Part shown: piece by piece, positions 1 through 6,310 of the stretch | Position numbering within the stretch: position 1 is the stretch's first letter | How the letters are laid out: every line of letters begins with the position of its first letter | Assembly: GCA_904502025.1 (NCBI GenBank) | Contig: CAJGDJ010000055.1 | Coordinates: forward strand, 1 to 10,564 | Length of the DNA stretch: 10,564 nucleotides | DNA from: an uncultured Muribaculaceae bacterium | GTDB taxonomy: Bacteria > Bacteroidota > Bacteroidia > Bacteroidales > Muribaculaceae | Direction: 5' to 3' | Made by a program: the position numbers and the translations under genes | The notes under the pieces: model-generated | What the model was told of the DNA's origin: nothing | The model's database searches: none | Seen by the model: only the letters and a program-made list of their open reading frames with translations

Positions 1-13
1 AAATCTTAAGAAA

Positions 14-274
14 ATGGCACATAAGAAAGGTGTAGGTAGTTCTAAGAACGGACGCGAATCGGAAAGCAAACGACTCGGCGTTAAGATTTTCGGTGGTCAA
101 TATGCTAAAGCTGGCAACATCATCAAACGTCAACGTGGTACAGTTCACCACCCAGGTTTGAATGTTGGTATGGGCAAAGATCACACTCTTTATGCTCTTG
201 TTGACGGAACAGTACTCTTTACCGAAGGTAAAAACGGTCGTCGTTTCATCAACATCACTCCTGCTGAAGCATAA
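14..274 (+). CDS. rpmA: 50S ribosomal protein L27 (bL27)
   Basis: L27 is a component of the large ribosomal subunit whose N-terminal tail reaches toward the peptidyl transferase centre. The 86-residue product has normal family length. It opens MAHKKGVGSSKNGRES, the conserved glycine/serine/lysine-rich tail, and continues with the RLGVKIFGGQ and RQRGTVHHPG core motifs (about residues 21-50) and the GxGxDHTLYAL segment. The tail begins directly at MAHKK, so there is no cleavable N-terminal extension of the kind seen in Firmicutes L27. Only 13 bases precede the ATG; rplU (L21) is the usual upstream partner but lies outside the window, so the promoter cannot be seen. A terminator follows 31 bases after the stop, so rpmA is the last gene of its operon. 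The identification is secure. Confidence 0.98.
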   Translation: MAHKKGVGSSKNGRESESKRLGVKIFGGQYAKAGNIIKRQRGTVHHPGLNVGMGKDHTLYALVDGTVLFTEGKNGRRFINITPAEA

Positions 275-305
275 GCGACCCGCTTAATTTCAGACAAAAC
301 ATCAC

Positions 306-345
306 AAAAGGCGACTTCATTAACTTTGAAGTTGCCTTTTTGATT
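306..345 (+). terminator. Intrinsic terminator after rpmA
   Basis: The arms 306-319 and 327-340 form a 14-pair stem with one G-U wobble around a 7-base loop. The 3' arm ends in TTTT and runs into further T residues (to 341, then 343-347 after a G). The A-rich start and T-rich end make this a typical rho-independent terminator for the L27 operon. It separates rpmA from the amidase gene that starts at 382. Confidence 0.85.
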
Positions 346-381
346 TTATTAAAAGAATAACTCATTCAACATCATAATAAC

Positions 382-1848
382 ATGAAACACTTACGCTATA
401 TTTCATCAATTGCAATAATATTATTTGCAGTTATCGCACAAGCCACAACCCCTTCTCTAAAAATAACTCAAGGGAAACGCGAATCAACAACCAACGCCCA
501 ACACACCGTTGTAGGCGTAACCGATCCCGGCAACAAAGCATTTATTAACGGCAAAGAGGTACACGTTTACAAGACTGGCTCTTTTGGCGATATCGTTACC
601 CTCAACGAAGGTGACAATACCATAACCATTACAACAAAAAACACCACTGAATCAAACAATCAAACAATCAATATTACTTACAAAAATATAGACCGTACTG
701 CTGTTACATCTAACACTCCAATAGCCAAACCCAAAACCAACCCTATAAGTCCGGCACTCAACATTAAGACACTCCCCGATGCATATCTACAATTCGGAGA
801 CGGAAGCGATAGATTAGGTGGCTCTAAAATGGGATATATAAATGCAGAAATCCCACTAAAAGCTATCGGACAAAACGACAAGCTATACCTCGTTCAACTT
901 TCAAAAAATCGCGTAGCATATATTCCTAAAGAATACACCGCTGAAACTCTTGAACGAGCCGAGACTGACAATTCGGGAAGTTGGTCTATATCACAAGCCA
1001 ACAACACCGACCGCATTTCAATCACCCTCCCCACTCGTCACGCTTATCAATCTTGGACCCAACTCGACCCCACTACTATATGCGTGGACATATTTGGAAT
1101 AACCAATAACAGCAATTGGATTACACAACGAGGAGATTTGGGTATGATTGAATATGTTGATTGGAGTCAAGTTGACAGCGACATTCTTCGTGTAATTATA
1201 AAACTCAAAGATAAGTACTCATGGGGCTATTCTATCGGTTACGAAGGAAATAACATTGTTATCAATGTGAAGCATTGCCCATCGCTTCGTCTCAAAGACC
1301 TCACTATTGGCCTCGATGCCGGACACGGAGGCAAATACCCAGGTGCAATCGGAGCTTCGGGATTGAAAGAAAGCTTTGTGAACCTCGACATAATACAACG
1401 CATTAAGCAAATCCTTGAAAAGAAAGGTGCAAAAGTTATCCTTTCACGCGACAGCGATGTTGACATCACTATGGCTCAACGCAAACAGATATTCCTTGAC
1501 GGAAAAATCGATTTAATGATGTCGATACATAACAATGCCGGTGGCTCTCCAATCAAAGAAATGGGCACAAGCACATATTATAAAAGCATTACTAACCGCG
1601 ATCTCGCACAATGCGTACTCAATCGTATGCTCGACCTTGATGTCCGGAATTTCGGATTGACCGGCAACTTCAACTTCTCACTCAACGCTCCCACCGAATA
1701 CCCCAACCTTCTTCTCGAGGCATTATTCATGAGTAGTCTCTCCGAAGAAGAAAAACTTGCCGACCCAAATTTCCGCCAACGCATTGCCGAACAAACAGTA
1801 AAAGGCATTGAAGACTACCTTAAACTCGTAAAACAATCAAAGAAATAA
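382..1848 (+). CDS. Secreted N-acetylmuramoyl-L-alanine amidase (Amidase_3 family)
   Basis: This is a zinc peptidoglycan hydrolase predicted to cut the bond between N-acetylmuramic acid and L-alanine in the periplasm. Residues 1-21 form a signal peptide (K/R-rich start, hydrophobic core, A-Q-A cleavage motif before T22). About residues 26-105 look like a beta-rich Ig-like domain. About 133-190 resemble an SH3-like segment and about 200-305 an AMIN-like beta domain; these three assignments are by general pattern only. The catalytic domain runs from about 307 to 485. Its zinc ligands are H315 (in DAGHGG), E330 (in GLKES) and H383 (in SIHNN), and the catalytic glutamate is E446 (in LLLEALF). All key residues of the AmiC/CwlV-like fold are therefore present. 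The 488-residue length reflects the N-terminal modules. I see no clear TAnnTTTG promoter between the rpmA terminator and the ATG, so it may depend on readthrough or a weak promoter. The exact biological role (cell separation or remodelling) is inferred. Confidence 0.93.
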   Translation: MKHLRYISSIAIILFAVIAQATTPSLKITQGKRESTTNAQHTVVGVTDPGNKAFINGKEVHVYKTGSFGDIVTLNEGDNTITITTKNTTESNNQTINITYKNIDRTAVTSNTPIAKPKTNPISPALNIKTLPDAYLQFGDGSDRLGGSKMGYINAEIPLKAIGQNDKLYLVQLSKNRVAYIPKEYTAETLERAETDNSGSWSISQANNTDRISITLPTRHAYQSWTQLDPTTICVDIFGITNNSNWITQRGDLGMIEYVDWSQVDSDILRVIIKLKDKYSWGYSIGYEGNNIVINVKHCPSLRLKDLTIGLDAGHGGKYPGAIGASGLKESFVNLDIIQRIKQILEKKGAKVILSRDSDVDITMAQRKQIFLDGKIDLMMSIHNNAGGSPIKEMGTSTYYKSITNRDLAQCVLNRMLDLDVRNFGLTGNFNFSLNAPTEYPNLLLEALFMSSLSEEEKLADPNFRQRIAEQTVKGIEDYLKLVKQSKK

Positions 1849-1908
1849 GAAGAAAATGTTATTAACAGCATACTTCTCAAAATATCATTCAACTTTTTTC
1901 TTAAAACA

Positions 1909-1940
1909 TTTGATTATAAGCAACTAAATTCGTACCTTTG
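1909..1940 (+). promoter_or_regulatory. Bacteroidota-type promoter for rplM-rpsI
   Basis: A -33 box TTTG (1909-1912) is followed after 20 bases by a -7 box TACCTTTG (1933-1940). This matches the Bacteroidota primary sigma factor consensus TTTG-N19/20-TAnnTTTG exactly. Transcription would start near 1946, giving a 5' leader of about 105 bases before the L13 start codon. It is the best promoter match in the window, which fits a highly expressed ribosomal operon. Confidence 0.85.
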
Positions 1941-1945
1941 CAGTC

Positions 1946-2051
1946 CGATTATGTCCAATTAATAACCCCGACATGTCAATATGGCGATACTTCTGGCCGA
2001 GTATCGGCATTTTTGCGGTCAATTTATTTAACTATTAATCAAACATTTAAC
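1946..2051 (+). promoter_or_regulatory. Structured 5' leader of rplM (candidate L13 autoregulatory leader)
   Basis: The leader can form two mutually exclusive hairpins. One pairs 1985-1991 with 2000-2006 (7 pairs, CGATACT/AGTATCG, 8-base loop). The other pairs 1996-2000 with 2004-2008 (GCCGA/TCGGC, 3-base loop) and is followed by five T residues at 2010-2014, resembling a small terminator. A longer-range A/T helix is possible between 1958-1964 and 2033-2039 and would enclose the hairpins. Ribosomal operons often carry leaders bound by one of their own products, and leaders upstream of L13 genes in Bacteroidia have, as far as I recall, been proposed by comparative genomics. The pairings are seen in the sequence; the regulatory role and the ligand (L13) are inferred. 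Confidence 0.5.
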
Positions 2052-2531
2052 GTGGATACTTTAAGTTACAAAACCGTATCACCTAACGCTCAAAGCGTAA
2101 ATCGCGAATGGGTCGTTATCGATGCAACAGACCAAGTTCTTGGTCGTCTTTGCGCTAAAGTTGCGAAAATTCTTCGTGGCAAGCACAAACCATCTTATTC
2201 ACCAAACGTAGAATGTGGTGACAATGTAATCATCATCAATGCCGAAAAAGTAGTTCTTACAGGCAACAAGATGACAGACAAAACTTACCTCCGTTACACA
2301 GGTTACCCCGGTGGTCAACGTGAAGCTACTCCTGAAATTCTTATCAAAAAGTCTTTCAACAAGCACATCAAACCAGGTTACCACCCATTGTACCTTCAAA
2401 CTATCAAAGGTATGCTTCCTAAAAATCGTCTTGGTCGTCGCATTATTGGCAACCTTCACGTGTATAACGGATCTGAGCATCCTCATGCAGCTCAAAACCC
2501 TAAAGTTATTGACATCAACACAATTAAATAA
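2052..2531 (+). CDS. rplM: 50S ribosomal protein L13 (uL13)
   Basis: L13 is an early-assembling large-subunit protein that binds 23S rRNA. The 159-residue product starts MDTLSYKT and shows the family core WVVIDATDQVLGRLCAKVAK (about 20-39). CGDNVIIINAEKV and the RYTGYPGG turn (81-88) follow, and then the signature KGMLPKNRLGRR with HPHAAQNP near the end (119-150). I chose the GTG at 2052 as start. The same frame stays open back to a TTG at 1938, but that TTG is part of the promoter -7 box, so the extra 38 residues cannot be on the mRNA and do not resemble L13. GTG is an uncommon start for a ribosomal protein and may temper translation. rpsI follows 7 bases after the stop, so the two are co-transcribed. 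Product certain; start strongly supported. Confidence 0.96.
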   Translation: MDTLSYKTVSPNAQSVNREWVVIDATDQVLGRLCAKVAKILRGKHKPSYSPNVECGDNVIIINAEKVVLTGNKMTDKTYLRYTGYPGGQREATPEILIKKSFNKHIKPGYHPLYLQTIKGMLPKNRLGRRIIGNLHVYNGSEHPHAAQNPKVIDINTIK

Positions 2532-2538
2532 TTGAAGT

Positions 2539-2925
2539 ATGGAAACAGTTAACGCAGTAGGCCGTCGTAAAGCAGCCATCGCACGAGTAATCGTTAAAGA
2601 AGGTAATGGTTCTATTACCATTAACAAGCGCCCCCTCGAAGTATACTTCCCTTCTTCTATACTTCAATATATCGTAAAACAACCACTTTCAACTCTTGAC
2701 GTTGTTGAAAAATATGACATCAAAGTAAACCTTGATGGTGGTGGTTACAAAGGTCAAGCAGAAGCACTTCGTCTTGCTATTGCACGTGCCCTTGTAAAAA
2801 TCAATCCAGAAGACAAACCAGCATTGCGTGCTGAAGGCTTCATGACTCGCGACCCACGTTCTGTTGAACGCAAAAAGCCAGGTCAACCAAAAGCTCGCAA
2901 ACGCTTCCAATTCTCAAAACGTTAA
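2539..2925 (+). CDS. rpsI: 30S ribosomal protein S9 (uS9)
   Basis: S9 is a small-subunit head protein whose basic C-terminal tail reaches the P-site tRNA. The 128-residue product is of normal length. It has AVGRRKAAIARV (6-17), the GGGYKGQAEALRLAIARAL segment (67-85) and the extremely basic tail ending KARKRFQFSKR (118-128), whose terminal K-R is the conserved tip. The ATG is 7 bases after the rplM stop, the near-universal L13-S9 pairing. No promoter lies between the two genes. The stop is followed by a strong hairpin at 2931-2951 ahead of rpsB. Confidence 0.98.
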   Translation: METVNAVGRRKAAIARVIVKEGNGSITINKRPLEVYFPSSILQYIVKQPLSTLDVVEKYDIKVNLDGGGYKGQAEALRLAIARALVKINPEDKPALRAEGFMTRDPRSVERKKPGQPKARKRFQFSKR

Positions 2926-3048
2926 TATTTTTGGTGTGTTATCCACACCAATATATTATAAAGTGTTTAGTATCTAAATCTTTGAGATGGACACGTTCCC
3001 TACTCATTGATTGTAATTATTAAGAACGTAAACAATATTATTAAAAAA
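2926..3048 (+). promoter_or_regulatory. Structured rpsI-rpsB intercistronic region (possible S2 leader)
   Basis: This 123-base gap begins with a perfect 8-pair hairpin: TTGGTGTG at 2931-2938 pairs with CACACCAA at 2944-2951 around the loop TTATC. No T-run follows, so it does not look like a normal terminator on the plus strand. A second weaker structure pairs 2972-2975 with 2985-2988 (ATCT/AGAT) inside 2963-2966 with 2991-2994 (GTGT/ACAC). I find no convincing TTTG...TAnnTTTG promoter here. The region could be an RNA-processing or stability element, or a regulatory leader for rpsB-tsf. The pairings are visible; the function is inferred. Confidence 0.4.
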
Positions 3049-3861
3049 ATGTCAACACCAACATTTGAACAACTACTCGAAGCAGGTTGCCATTTCGGTC
3101 ACCTTAAAAGAAAATGGAATCCTGCTATGGCTCCTTACATCTTCATGGAGCGCAATGGTATCCACATTATCGACCTCTACAAGACTGTAGCTAAAGTTGA
3201 AGAAGCAGCTGCAGCCCTTAAGAGCATAGCTAAATCAGGCAAAAAAGTGCTTTTCGTTGCTACTAAAAAGCAAGCTAAGCAAGTTATTGCCGACAAAGCA
3301 AATTCAGTAGGAATGCCTTACGTTATTGAACGTTGGCCAGGTGGTATGCTTACTAACTTCCCTACTATCCGTAAGGCTGTTAAAAAGATGACATCTATCG
3401 ACAAAATGATTAAAGATGGCACTTTTGACAACCTTTCAAAACGCGAAAAACTTCAAGTAACTCGTCAACGTGCTAAACTTGAAAAGACTCTTGGTTCAAT
3501 CGCTGACCTCAACCGTCTTCCTGCTGCACTTTTCGTAGTTGACGTATTGAAAGAACGTATCGCTGTTGCTGAAGCTAATCGTCTTGGTATTCCTGTATTT
3601 GCTATGGTAGATACAAACTCAGATCCATCAAACGTGGATTTCGTAATCCCAGCTAACGATGACGCTTCAAAATCAATCGAAATCATTCTCGACACTGTAT
3701 GTTCAGCAATGGCAGAAGGTATCGAAGAACGCAAAGCTGAAAAAGTTGACACCATAGCAGCCGGCGAAGGCGAAGCTGCTACTCCAAAACGCTCTACTCG
3801 TCGTCGCATCTCTAAAGCTGCTGCCGAAGAAGAAGCACCTGCTACAACTGAAGAAGCTTAA
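3049..3861 (+). CDS. rpsB: 30S ribosomal protein S2 (uS2)
   Basis: S2 is a late-assembling small-subunit protein on the solvent side between head and body, required for S1 binding in many bacteria. The 270-residue product starts MSTPTFEQLLEAGCHFGH and carries the family motif GHLKRKWNPAM (17-27). It also has RWPGGMLTNF (95-104) and the AMVDTNSDP block in the second half. The last 43 or so residues form a low-complexity charged tail, first basic (KRSTRRR) and then rich in A and E, typical of Bacteroidota S2. I chose the ATG at 3049, preceded by an A-rich stretch. An upstream in-frame TTG at 3007 would add 14 residues with no family similarity. tsf follows 40 bases downstream, the standard rpsB-tsf pair. 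Confidence 0.97.
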   Translation: MSTPTFEQLLEAGCHFGHLKRKWNPAMAPYIFMERNGIHIIDLYKTVAKVEEAAAALKSIAKSGKKVLFVATKKQAKQVIADKANSVGMPYVIERWPGGMLTNFPTIRKAVKKMTSIDKMIKDGTFDNLSKREKLQVTRQRAKLEKTLGSIADLNRLPAALFVVDVLKERIAVAEANRLGIPVFAMVDTNSDPSNVDFVIPANDDASKSIEIILDTVCSAMAEGIEERKAEKVDTIAAGEGEAATPKRSTRRRISKAAAEEEAPATTEEA

Positions 3862-3901
3862 TTAAATTTATTTATTAATCGACATTAAAACTATCACAAA
3901 T

Positions 3902-4897
3902 ATGGCAGTTACAATGGCAGAAATCAGCAAACTTCGTCAAATGACAGGTGCTGGTATGATGGATTGCAAAAAAGCTTTGACTGAAGCCGAAAACGACATG
4001 GACAAAGCTATTGAAATCCTTCGCAAAAAAGGTCAAGCTGTTGCCGCTAAACGTGAAGATCGTAATGCAGCTGAAGGTTGCGTTCTTGGTCAATCAACAG
4101 GCGAATACGCTGCAGTTGTTGCTCTTAATTGCGAAACTGACTTCGTTGCTAAAAATGCAGGTTTTGTAAGCCTTACTAAATCAATCCTTGCTGCAGCTGT
4201 TGAAGCTAAAGCTAAAAGCCTTGACGAAGTAAAAGCTCTCGAAATCAACGGTCAAAAAATTGCCGACCTCATTGTTGATGAGTCAGGCAAAACAGGCGAA
4301 AAAATGGAACTCGGTGCATTTGAATATGTAGAAGGTCCTGCAACTATCGCATACAACCACTTTGGCAACAAGCTTGCTACCCTCGTAGCATTCAACAAAG
4401 CCGGCATTGCTGAGCAAGTTTACAAAAACGTAGCTATGCAAGTTGCTGCAATGAATCCTATCGCAGTTGACGAGTGCAACGTATCAGAAGAAGTTAAAGA
4501 AAAAGAAATTGCTGTAGCAATTGAAAAAACCAAAGCTGAACAAGTTCAAAAAGCTGTTGATGCAGCATTGAAGAAAGCCGGCATCAACCCAGCTCACGTT
4601 GACTCAGAAGACCACATGGAAAGCAACAAAGCTAAAGGTTGGATTACTGAAGAAGACGTTGTTAAAGCTAAAGAAATCATCGCTACCGTTTCTGCTGAAA
4701 AAGCAGCTAACCTTCCTGAAGCAATGATTCAAAACATCGCAAAAGGTCGCCTTGGCAAATTCTTGAAAGAAGTTTGCTTGTTGAACCAAGACGATGTTAC
4801 AAGCGAAGACAAAAAGACAGTACGCGAAACATTGAAAGCAGTTGACGCTGAATTAAGCGTTGTTTCTTTCAAACGCGTAAATCTTAACGTTGACTAA
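3902..4897 (+). CDS. tsf: Elongation factor Ts
   Basis: EF-Ts is the guanine nucleotide exchange factor that recharges EF-Tu from the GDP to the GTP form in the cytoplasm. The 331-residue product opens with the UBA-like domain (about 5-45, EISKLRQMTGAGMMDCKKAL). It then has the TDFV motif at 79-82, which contacts EF-Tu and helps displace the magnesium ion. The dimerisation/core subdomains follow, with an A/K/E-rich helical segment around 200-240. It is longer than the E. coli protein (283), as expected for Bacteroidota EF-Ts. The first ATG (MAVTMAEISK) is preferred over the M at residue 5 because Bacteroidota homologues begin MAVTMA. Only 40 A/T-rich bases separate it from rpsB, with no promoter seen, so it is co-transcribed. 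A terminator begins 26 bases after the stop. Confidence 0.98.
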   Translation: MAVTMAEISKLRQMTGAGMMDCKKALTEAENDMDKAIEILRKKGQAVAAKREDRNAAEGCVLGQSTGEYAAVVALNCETDFVAKNAGFVSLTKSILAAAVEAKAKSLDEVKALEINGQKIADLIVDESGKTGEKMELGAFEYVEGPATIAYNHFGNKLATLVAFNKAGIAEQVYKNVAMQVAAMNPIAVDECNVSEEVKEKEIAVAIEKTKAEQVQKAVDAALKKAGINPAHVDSEDHMESNKAKGWITEEDVVKAKEIIATVSAEKAANLPEAMIQNIAKGRLGKFLKEVCLLNQDDVTSEDKKTVRETLKAVDAELSVVSFKRVNLNVD

Positions 4898-4923
4898 TTC
4901 GTAGTCATAACATCTCAACATAG

Positions 4924-4957
4924 AAAGAGCCGACAACCTAACGTTGCCGGCTTTTTC
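4924..4957 (+). terminator. Intrinsic terminator after tsf
   Basis: The stem AGCCG/CGGCT (4928-4932 with 4948-4952) continues past an A-C mismatch into CAAC/GTTG (4934-4937 with 4943-4946). It is extended outward by A-T pairs from 4924-4927 to 4953-4956, where the T-run lies. This is a typical rho-independent terminator that closes the ribosomal operon ahead of the convergent HU gene. Confidence 0.85.
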
Positions 4958-5020
4958 ATTTATTATAACTAAACTAACTCTTTCACCGACAAAACATTTC
5001 AACAACAACTTAATGGATAA

Positions 5021-5062
5021 GATAAAACAAAAGCGAACAATCCTTGATGGATTGTTCGCTTT
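5021..5062 (-). terminator. Intrinsic terminator of the HU gene
   Basis: The arms 5030-5043 and 5049-5062 form a perfect 14-pair stem (AAAGCGAACAATCC with its complement) around the loop TTGAT. Read on the minus strand, the hairpin is followed by TTTTGTTTTATC, the expected T-rich tail. It therefore ends HU transcription, starting 27 bases past the HU stop codon. The symmetric A/T flanks could also stop plus-strand readthrough from tsf, but the plus-side T-run is short. Confidence 0.87.
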
Positions 5063-5088
5063 ATTACATTAAGTAATTAAGATATCTC

Positions 5089-5361
5089 TTATTTTACTTT
5101 TGCATTAAGTTCAGCACCAGCTTTGAATTTCACAGCTTTGCGAGCAGGAATTTCAATTTTTTCTTTTGTGCGTGGGTTAATACCTGTGCGAGCACCTTTT
5201 TCAGAAACTGAGAAAGTACCGAAACCAAGAAGGGCAACTTTGTCGTTAGCAGCAAGTGCACCACCGATAGCTTCGATAGCAGCGTCTAATGCATTTTTAG
5301 CATCTACTTTTGTAATGTTTGCTTTTTCAGCAATAGCATTGATAAGCTCTGTTTTGTTCAT
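5089..5361 (-). CDS. hup: HU-family DNA-binding protein
   Basis: This is a small histone-like protein that forms a dimer, bends DNA and compacts the nucleoid. The 90-residue product has normal HU length. It shows the N-terminal helical dimerisation region MNKTELINAIAEKA and the GFGTF turn (46-50). The beta-arm signature RTGINPRTKEKIEIPA (58-73) contains the intercalating proline P63, and FKAG follows at 79-82. All conserved positions of the HU/IHF family are intact; the short length, lack of extensions and EIPA arm fit HU rather than IHF. It stands alone, convergent with tsf and divergent from the rhomboid operon, with its own promoter (5403-5432) and terminator. The start is the only reasonable ATG. 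Confidence 0.97.
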   Translation of the reverse strand: MNKTELINAIAEKANITKVDAKNALDAAIEAIGGALAANDKVALLGFGTFSVSEKGARTGINPRTKEKIEIPARKAVKFKAGAELNAKVK

Positions 5362-5402
5362 AATAAATTATTGTTAATTAGATTTGTATGGTATATATGA
5401 TG

Positions 5403-5432
5403 CAAAAATAATGTAAAAATTTGAAAAACAAA
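5403..5432 (-). promoter_or_regulatory. Promoter of the HU gene
   Basis: On the minus strand, TTTG (5432-5429) is followed after 18 bases by TATTTTTG (5410-5403), matching the Bacteroidota TTTG/TAnnTTTG pattern with slightly short spacing. Transcription would begin near 5397, giving a leader of about 35 bases to the start codon at 5361. Long A-runs lie just upstream (about 5424-5450 on the plus strand) and could act like an UP element or bend the DNA. Confidence 0.65.
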
Positions 5433-5505
5433 AAAAAATCTCAAAAAAAACGAGCATAAATTATCCAATATGAGATTGACCCACAAAAAATCAACTTTTT
5501 TTCGT

Positions 5506-5513
5506 TAAATTTG
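5506..5513 (+). promoter_or_regulatory. -7 element for the rhomboid operon
   Basis: TAAATTTG at 5506-5513 matches the TAnnTTTG -7 consensus and would start transcription near 5519, about 36 bases before the rhomboid ATG. No TTTG -33 box is present at the expected distance (that place reads CACA within A-rich sequence), so the promoter is probably weaker than the rplM one or needs another factor. Confidence 0.5.
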
Positions 5514-5554
5514 TAGTCATAATAAAGAAACTAATCTCAATTTACCAGAATACG

Positions 5555-6310
5555 ATGTTTAACAATTCGATAATTAGCCAAATGCCTCCGGTTACAAAAA
5601 ACCTAATCATTGTAAATGTGATTATATGGGTGGCAATGGCTCTTTTCCCTCAAGAAATAGGTTTGATGATGGATCGTCATTGTGGACTACACTATTTCTT
5701 ATCACAAGATTTCATCTTCACACAGTTCGTTTCATACCAATTCGTTCATGCCGGATTCACACATTTATTCTTCAATATGTTTGCTTTATTCATGTTTGGC
5801 ATGGCAATTGAGAGCGTAATGGGTTCAAAACGATTTATTACATATTATTTATTATGTGGCATTGGAGCCGGTTTAATTCAAATGGGGGTAAATGCCATTG
5901 AATATTATCACTACACATCAATGCTCTCTAATACAGAGGTACAAATGGTGCTCAAAGAAGGCACTGACATTATTCATCAAGGGCTAAATTATCGCGACCC
6001 AATATTAGGCACTCTAAATATGCTCATCAACACCCCCACTGTTGGTGCATCGGGTGCTATTTATGGCATATTATTAGCTTTTGGAATGTTTTTTCCAAAC
6101 AACCCCATTTATATAATGTTTATTCCCTATCCCATCAAAGCCAAATGGGTAATTGTAGGATATGCAATTATAGAATTAATGTTAGGTGTGGGAAATGCCA
6201 ACACCGGCATTGCACACTTCGCCCACCTCGGTGGTATGATATTTGGGTTCTTACTAATTTTATATTGGAGAAAAACCGGAACACTACGAAAAAATGGCAA
6301 CTACATTTAA
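5555..6310 (+). CDS. Rhomboid-family intramembrane serine protease (first of a pair)
   Basis: This is a polytopic membrane protease expected to cut transmembrane segments of substrate proteins inside the bilayer. The 251-residue product is almost entirely hydrophobic helices, consistent with a six-helix rhomboid core. The H65-H70-N74 pattern (HAGFTHLFFN) matches the conserved histidine/asparagine stretch that helps form the oxyanion hole. The catalytic serine is S166 in GASGAIYG, and the catalytic histidine is H224 in AHFAHLGG. About 45 mostly hydrophilic residues (about 115-160) separate two helices, which is longer than in GlpG. All catalytic residues are present, so the enzyme is predicted active; its substrate is unknown. 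Its end overlaps the next rhomboid gene by 17 bases, implying translational coupling. A -7 promoter element lies about 40 bases upstream of the ATG. Confidence 0.93.
   Translation: MFNNSIISQMPPVTKNLIIVNVIIWVAMALFPQEIGLMMDRHCGLHYFLSQDFIFTQFVSYQFVHAGFTHLFFNMFALFMFGMAIESVMGSKRFITYYLLCGIGAGLIQMGVNAIEYYHYTSMLSNTEVQMVLKEGTDIIHQGLNYRDPILGTLNMLINTPTVGASGAIYGILLAFGMFFPNNPIYIMFIPYPIKAKWVIVGYAIIELMLGVGNANTGIAHFAHLGGMIFGFLLILYWRKTGTLRKNGNYI

Noticed and set aside
1970..1977. Palindrome GACATGTC in the rplM leader as a possible operator
   Set aside because: It is only 8 bases, lies downstream of the transcription start, and such palindromes occur often by chance; no second copy is seen near another promoter.
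2199..2627. Open frame of 142 codons on the minus strand across rplM and the start of rpsI
   Set aside because: It overlaps two certain ribosomal protein genes and shows no motif or own regulatory signals.
3007..3048. In-frame TTG extension of S2 by 14 residues
   Set aside because: The family N-terminus begins at MSTPTFEQLL (ATG 3049), and the added residues are an A/T-rich translation of the intergenic gap.
5123..5377. Plus-strand open frame opposite the HU gene
   Set aside because: It is the complement of a textbook HU coding sequence; HU has its own promoter, terminator and every family residue.
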